Part shown: in pieces, positions 60,829 through 64,000 of the stretch | Position numbering within the stretch: position 1 is the stretch's first letter | Layout of the letters: every line of letters begins with the position of its first letter | Assembly (NCBI RefSeq): GCF_000297395.2 | Contig: NZ_HF570108.1 | Span: 3,469,766-3,533,765, forward strand | DNA from: Micromonospora lupini str. Lupac 08 | Lineage (GTDB): Bacteria; Actinomycetota; Actinomycetes; Mycobacteriales; Micromonosporaceae | DNA length: 64,000 nt | Direction of reading: 5' to 3' | Program-made: the position numbers and the translations under genes | Notes under the pieces: generated by a model | Database searches by the model: none | What the model was told of the DNA's origin: nothing | The model's input: the letters and a program-made list of their open reading frames with translations, nothing else

Positions 60829-61143
60829 ATGGGTGCCCTCAAGCCGTGGCACATCGCCGTTCTCGTGGTAGTGCTGATCCTGCTCTTCGGTGCGAAGCGG
60901 CTTCCCGACGCGGCCCGCTCGCTGGGTCGCTCGCTGCGGATCATCAAGGCCGAGACCAAGAGCCTGCAGGACGACGACCGCGACCTCGCCGAGAAGGCCG
61001 ACGCGCAGGCCGGCTACCAGCCGCTGCCGCCGCACGCCGGCCAGCAGGCGCCGTACGCCGGCCAGCCGCAGCAGGCGCCGTACCAGCAGGCGCCGGCGCA
61101 GCAGCCGGTCGTCGACCCGGTGCACCGCGTCCGCGACAACTGA
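60829..61143 (+). CDS. tatA: twin-arginine translocase subunit TatA
   Basis: 104 residues. One membrane helix (WHIAVLVVVLILLFGAKRLPDAARSLGRSLRIIKAETKSL) with the F-G-x-x-x-L-P hinge and amphipathic helix is the TatA hallmark. A Gln/Pro/Ala-rich tail (QQAPYAGQPQQAPYQQAPAQQP) follows. It forms the pore that moves folded proteins with twin-arginine signals. The ATG at 60829 has GGAG upstream; TACGAT (60780-60785) is a candidate -10. It is followed 18 nt later by tatC. Confidence 0.92.
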   Translation: MGALKPWHIAVLVVVLILLFGAKRLPDAARSLGRSLRIIKAETKSLQDDDRDLAEKADAQAGYQPLPPHAGQQAPYAGQPQQAPYQQAPAQQPVVDPVHRVRDN

Positions 61144-61161
61144 CCGAAGGGCCCCACCACC

Positions 61162-62112
61162 GTGGCCTTCGCACTGCGTAAGCGCGGCCCGAGCACGTTC
61201 GAACGGGCCGCCGACGGCTCGATGACGCTCATCGAGCACGTCCGTGAGCTGCGCAACCGCCTCTTCCGCGCCTCGCTGGCGATCCTGATCGGCTTCGGCT
61301 TCGGCATCTGGCTGGCCGAGCCGGTGCGGCATCTGCTGTCGCAGCCGTACTGCGACCTGCCCGGGTCGAAGGACGCGTCCGGCAAGTGCCTGTTCGTCCA
61401 GCTTGGCCCGGCGGACCTCTTCCTGCTGAACCTGAAGATCGGCCTGTGGGTGGGTCTGATCATCGCGGCGCCGATCTGGCTCTACCAGCTCTGGGCGTTC
61501 ATCGCGCCGGGCCTGCACCGGCACGAGCGGCGCTACGCGTACGCCTTCACGGCCCTGGCGGCGCCGCTCTTCGCCGCCGGCGCGGTGTTGGCCTTCTTCG
61601 TCACCGCCAAGGGCCTCGAGTTCCTGATGAACGTGTCGGGTGACGACATCTCGACCACCCTCGAGGTCACCCGGTACATCTCGTTCGTCACCAACCTGAT
61701 CCTGCTGTTCGGGGTGGCGTTCGAGTTTCCGCTGATCGTGCTGATGCTCAACTTCGTGGGCATCGCCAGCGCGAAGCGGCTGCTCAGCTGGTGGCGGGTG
61801 GCGATCTTCGTGTTCTTCGCGTTCTCCGCGGTGGTCACCCCCACGCCGGACCCGTTCGGGATGACCGCCCTGGCGGCCTGCCTCTCCGCGCTCTACTTCG
61901 CGGCGGTCGGGGTGGCGTTCATCAACGACCGGCGGCGCGGGCGGGGCAAGGAGGTCTACGCCGGTCTCGACGACGACGAGGTGTCGCCGTTGGAGTTCGA
62001 CACGGACCCGGTCGTGGCCGGGCAGCGGGTCGACGCGACCGCACCGGTCGGCGCTCCCGAGCCGATCGCCAAGCCGGCACCCATCGAACGCCGCTACGAC
62101 GACATGACCTGA
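61162..62112 (+). CDS. tatC: twin-arginine translocase subunit TatC
   Basis: 316 residues with six membrane helices. MTLIEHVRELRNRLFRASLAILIGFGFG is the conserved start, FVQLGPADLFLLNLKIGLWVGLIIAAPIWLYQLWAFIAPGLHRHERRYA the Glu/Phe-rich second part, and FGVAFEFPLIVLMLNFVGI and SAVVTPTPDPFGMTALA the later conserved ones. It recognises the RR signal and joins TatA. The acidic tail is not conserved. GTG 61162 follows GAAGG. It is in an operon with tatA. Confidence 0.96.
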   Translation: MAFALRKRGPSTFERAADGSMTLIEHVRELRNRLFRASLAILIGFGFGIWLAEPVRHLLSQPYCDLPGSKDASGKCLFVQLGPADLFLLNLKIGLWVGLIIAAPIWLYQLWAFIAPGLHRHERRYAYAFTALAAPLFAAGAVLAFFVTAKGLEFLMNVSGDDISTTLEVTRYISFVTNLILLFGVAFEFPLIVLMLNFVGIASAKRLLSWWRVAIFVFFAFSAVVTPTPDPFGMTALAACLSALYFAAVGVAFINDRRRGRGKEVYAGLDDDEVSPLEFDTDPVVAGQRVDATAPVGAPEPIAKPAPIERRYDDMT

Positions 62113-62136
62113 CGGCTCCGCGCCGCCCGGTTCACC

Positions 62137-62167
62137 GACGCCGTCCCCGCCTGCCGGGGGCGGCGTC
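62137..62167. terminator. hairpin terminator after tatC
   Basis: GACGCCGTCCCC (62137-62148) pairs with GGGGCGGCGTC (62157-62167) with one bulged T. It lies 25 nt after the tatC stop. Confidence 0.65.
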
Positions 62168-62268
62168 GTCGCGTCAGCGGGCCACTGCTGGGGCGCTCAC
62201 CCGACGCGTCGACGGCGGGACTGATCGTGACGTCCTCCGCCCCCGGTTAACGGCGGGTGTCCGACCGG

Positions 62269-62274
62269 TACGGT
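62269..62274 (+). promoter_or_regulatory. -10 box of the lipid kinase gene
   Basis: TACGGT ends 7 nt before the GTG at 62282, supporting that start over the GTG at 62273, which lies inside the box. Confidence 0.5.
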
Positions 62275-62281
62275 GCTGCCC

Positions 62282-63271
62282 GTGACCGCAGACGATCACC
62301 TGCCCGGCCCGCCCAGCGATGGCCCGGTCGAGCGCACCCCGTCCGTCGGCGACTCGGTCGACCGTGTTCGGGATGAGGCCGGCCCCGTGGCCGTGCTCGC
62401 CAACCCGACCGCCGGCCGGGGACGGCACCGGGCCCTGCTGCCGCGGCTGCTGGACGGGCTGGCCACCGCCGGCCGGCCGGTCCGACTGCTGTCGGCGTCC
62501 ACTCCGGGCGAGGCGGAGGCGGCGTGTCGGAGCGCGGTCGCCGGGGGCGTCGGCGCGCTTGTCGCGGTCGGTGGCGACGGCACGGTGCACCGGGCGATGC
62601 AGGCGGTCGCCGGCACCGACGTGCCGTTCGGGCCGGTGCCGGCGGGGACCGGCAACGACTTCGCCGTCGACACCGGCTTTCCGGCCGATCCCGTCGCGGC
62701 CGTGGCGGTGATCGCCGACGCGCTGCGCGCGGGCCGGACGCGCCCCGTCGACCTGGCCCGGATGACCGGCGCCGACGGGGCCGAGCGCTGGTACGGGGCG
62801 GTCCTCGCGGCAGGCTTCGACGCGATAGTCAACGAGCGCGCCAACCGGATGCGCTGGCCGCGCGGCCCTCGCCGCTACGACCTGGCGATCGTGGTCGAGC
62901 TGGCCCGGCTCCGGCCGCGCCGCTACACGCTGCGCCTCGACGGGGTGCCCCACGAGTTGGACGCGGTGCTGGTGGCGGTGGGCAACTGCCCCACGTACGG
63001 CGGGGGGATGCGGATCTGCCCCGACGCCGACCCGACCGACGGGCTGCTCGACGTGGTGGTGGCCGGCCGGGTCGACAGGCGGACCCTCATCCGGGTCAAG
63101 CCGCGCATCTACCAGGGCACCCACGTGAGCCACCCCCTGGTGAGCAGCTACCGGGCGCGCACGGTGGAGCTGGCCGCCGACGACATCGTCACGTACGCCG
63201 ACGGGGAACGCTCGCTGCGGCTGCCGGTGACGATCACCGCCGTGCCGGGCGCTCTGCGGCTGCTGCTCTGA
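62282..63271 (+). CDS. diacylglycerol-kinase-like lipid kinase (DgkB/YegS type)
   Basis: 329 residues. VAVLANPTAGRGRHRALLPRLLDGL opens the DAGK catalytic domain, ALVAVGGDGTVHRAMQAVAG has the GGDGT nucleotide motif, and FGPVPAGTGNDFAVDTGFP the PxGTxND motif. NCPTYGGGMRICPDADPTDGLLDVVVAG is the C-terminal lobe. It phosphorylates diacylglycerol, or a related lipid, with ATP at the membrane face. The start is fixed by TACGGT. Its 3' end overlaps the convergent EamA gene by 38 nt. Confidence 0.9.
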   Translation: MTADDHLPGPPSDGPVERTPSVGDSVDRVRDEAGPVAVLANPTAGRGRHRALLPRLLDGLATAGRPVRLLSASTPGEAEAACRSAVAGGVGALVAVGGDGTVHRAMQAVAGTDVPFGPVPAGTGNDFAVDTGFPADPVAAVAVIADALRAGRTRPVDLARMTGADGAERWYGAVLAAGFDAIVNERANRMRWPRGPRRYDLAIVVELARLRPRRYTLRLDGVPHELDAVLVAVGNCPTYGGGMRICPDADPTDGLLDVVVAGRVDRRTLIRVKPRIYQGTHVSHPLVSSYRARTVELAADDIVTYADGERSLRLPVTITAVPGALRLLL

Positions 63272-64000
63272 CCCGTACCGCGCCGATGCTGGCCGCGATG
63301 ACAAGCACGATGGCGGCGCACTCCAGCAGCGTCAGCTCCTGCCGCAGCACCAGCCAGCCGGCGAGTGTGGCGATGGCCGGGCCGAGGCTCATCAGCACCG
63401 CGAAGGTGGCCGTCGGCATCCGGCGCAGGGCCAGCAGCTCCAGGGTGTACGGCAGTCCGGAGGCCAGCACCGCGAGGGCCGTGCCGAGCGCCAGGATCGT
63501 CGGGTCGAGCAGCACCGCGCCGCCGTCGACGATGCCCAGCGGCAGGGTGACGAGCGCGGCGAGGGTCAGGGCCAGGGCCAGCCCGTCCGCGCCCGGGAAC
63601 CGTCCGCCGACCCGCGCGCTGAGCACGATGTACGCCGCCCACATGGTGCCCGCGCCGAACGCGAAGGCCACCCCGGCCGGGTTGAGCCGATCGAAGCCGC
63701 CCTGCCCGAGCAGCGCCACCCCGGCCAGCGCCAGCCCCGCCCAGCACCAGCTCGCCAGCCGGCGGGCGGTGAAGACGGACAGCGCCAGCGGGCCGAGGAC
63801 CTCCAGGGTCACCGTCGGTCCGAGCGGAATCCGGTCGATGGCCTGGTAGAACAGCGAGTTCATGCCGGCCAGCGCCAGCCCGAACGCGCCGGCCGCCAGC
63901 CAGGCCGAGCGGTCGTACCCGCGCAGTCGGGGCCGGCACACGACGAGCAGCAGCACCGCCGAGATCGTCAGCCGCAGGGTGACCGCCCCGGCCACCCCGG
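63234..64000 (-). CDS. EamA/RhtA-family permease, N-terminus cut off
   Basis: The frame runs to the right edge; 254 residues are visible and the first helix or so lies outside. Helices include LRLTISAVLLLVVCRPRL, AGAFGLALAGMNSLFYQAIDRIPLGPTVTLEVLGPLALSVFTARR and PYTLELLALRRMPTATFAVLMSLGPAIATLAGWLVLRQELTLLECAAIVLVIAASIGA. The two EamA repeats and the conserved E-x-L-G-P and SLGPAIATL parts fit RhtA-like exporters of threonine or homoserine. The substrate is not certain. It overlaps the lipid-kinase gene tail to tail. Confidence 0.88.
   Translation of the reverse strand, partial: GVAGAVTLRLTISAVLLLVVCRPRLRGYDRSAWLAAGAFGLALAGMNSLFYQAIDRIPLGPTVTLEVLGPLALSVFTARRLASWCWAGLALAGVALLGQGGFDRLNPAGVAFAFGAGTMWAAYIVLSARVGGRFPGADGLALALTLAALVTLPLGIVDGGAVLLDPTILALGTALAVLASGLPYTLELLALRRMPTATFAVLMSLGPAIATLAGWLVLRQELTLLECAAIVLVIAASIGAVRVRAAAAERPARR

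Noticed and set aside
1..64000. tRNA, rRNA or CRISPR arrays
   Set aside because: I looked for cloverleaf-type ends, rRNA-like conserved blocks and regularly spaced repeats and saw none; a covariance-model search would be needed to be certain.

Overview
The window is about 64 kb of very GC-rich DNA with dense, short-spaced genes, many GTG starts, many 4-nt ATGA/GTGA gene overlaps, and a complete Pup-proteasome gene set. This points to an actinomycete, and gene content plus a hairpin repeat at 27885-27939 suggest Micromonosporaceae (Micromonospora-like). The genus is an inference; the gene families are read directly from the translated sequence. No rRNA, tRNA or CRISPR array was seen.

Region 1 (1-9.0 kb) is accessory: the tail of a cold-shock-domain protein cut by the left edge, three short direct repeats that may be an insertion-sequence remnant, small hypothetical, VOC and GNAT proteins, a perfect 38-bp palindrome in gene-free DNA, a large secreted subtilisin-like protease, and a divergent ECF sigma factor with a membrane-anchored partner. 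A perfect CRP-type site lies between the protease and the sigma gene.

Region 2 (8.3-15.5 kb) holds an atypical SDR without the usual YxxxK, divergent from a LysR regulator with a clear LysR box, a GNAT gene, and a tightly coupled four-gene operon: PaaK-like adenylate-forming enzyme, small unknown protein, GNAT-like protein and nitroreductase-like flavoprotein. The operon's joint role is not known to me and is the best candidate for an undescribed pathway.

Region 3 (15.6-33.9 kb) encodes secreted proteins and housekeeping accessories: a frameshifted trypsin-like protease; a PQQ-type sugar dehydrogenase with PKD and CBM6-like modules next to a ThuA protein, both ending in the same trefoil module; an alpha/beta hydrolase, a methyltransferase, the Mug DNA glycosylase, an ArsR-SRPBCC pair, a ChaA-type antiporter, an ECF42 sigma factor with its DGPF partner, a zinc metallopeptidase lipoprotein, a HAD phosphatase, a carboxymuconolactone decarboxylase-like protein, and a MacB/FtsX-type ABC exporter.

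Region 4 (34.3-62.1 kb) is the conserved core. It runs: orphan LuxR-type response regulator, RecB-like Fe-S nuclease, M50 site-2 protease, tRNA m1A58 methyltransferase, conserved unknown, ferredoxin, proteasomal ATPase (arc/mpa), membrane protein, dop, pup, endonuclease-VII-like protein, prcB, prcA. A surface-sugar block follows (flippase, GT2, DUF2304, rfbB, rfbA, rfbC-like), then pafA, small membrane protein, bicupin oxalate decarboxylase-like enzyme, DUF3866 protein, CDF transporter, pafB, pafC, small coiled-coil membrane protein, tatA and tatC. Pup is ligated to targets by PafA, removed by Dop, and pupylated targets are unfolded by Arc/Mpa into the PrcAB chamber. Pup here ends in Gly-Gly-Glu, so it needs no deamidation before ligation. 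PafB/PafC are WYL-type regulators of the DNA-damage response in mycobacteria. The window closes with a diacylglycerol-kinase-like lipid kinase and an EamA permease cut by the right edge.

A recurring regulatory theme is a TANNNT -10 box ending 6-9 nt before the start codon, seen for at least twelve genes. It suggests widespread leaderless transcription and was used to fix several start codons.
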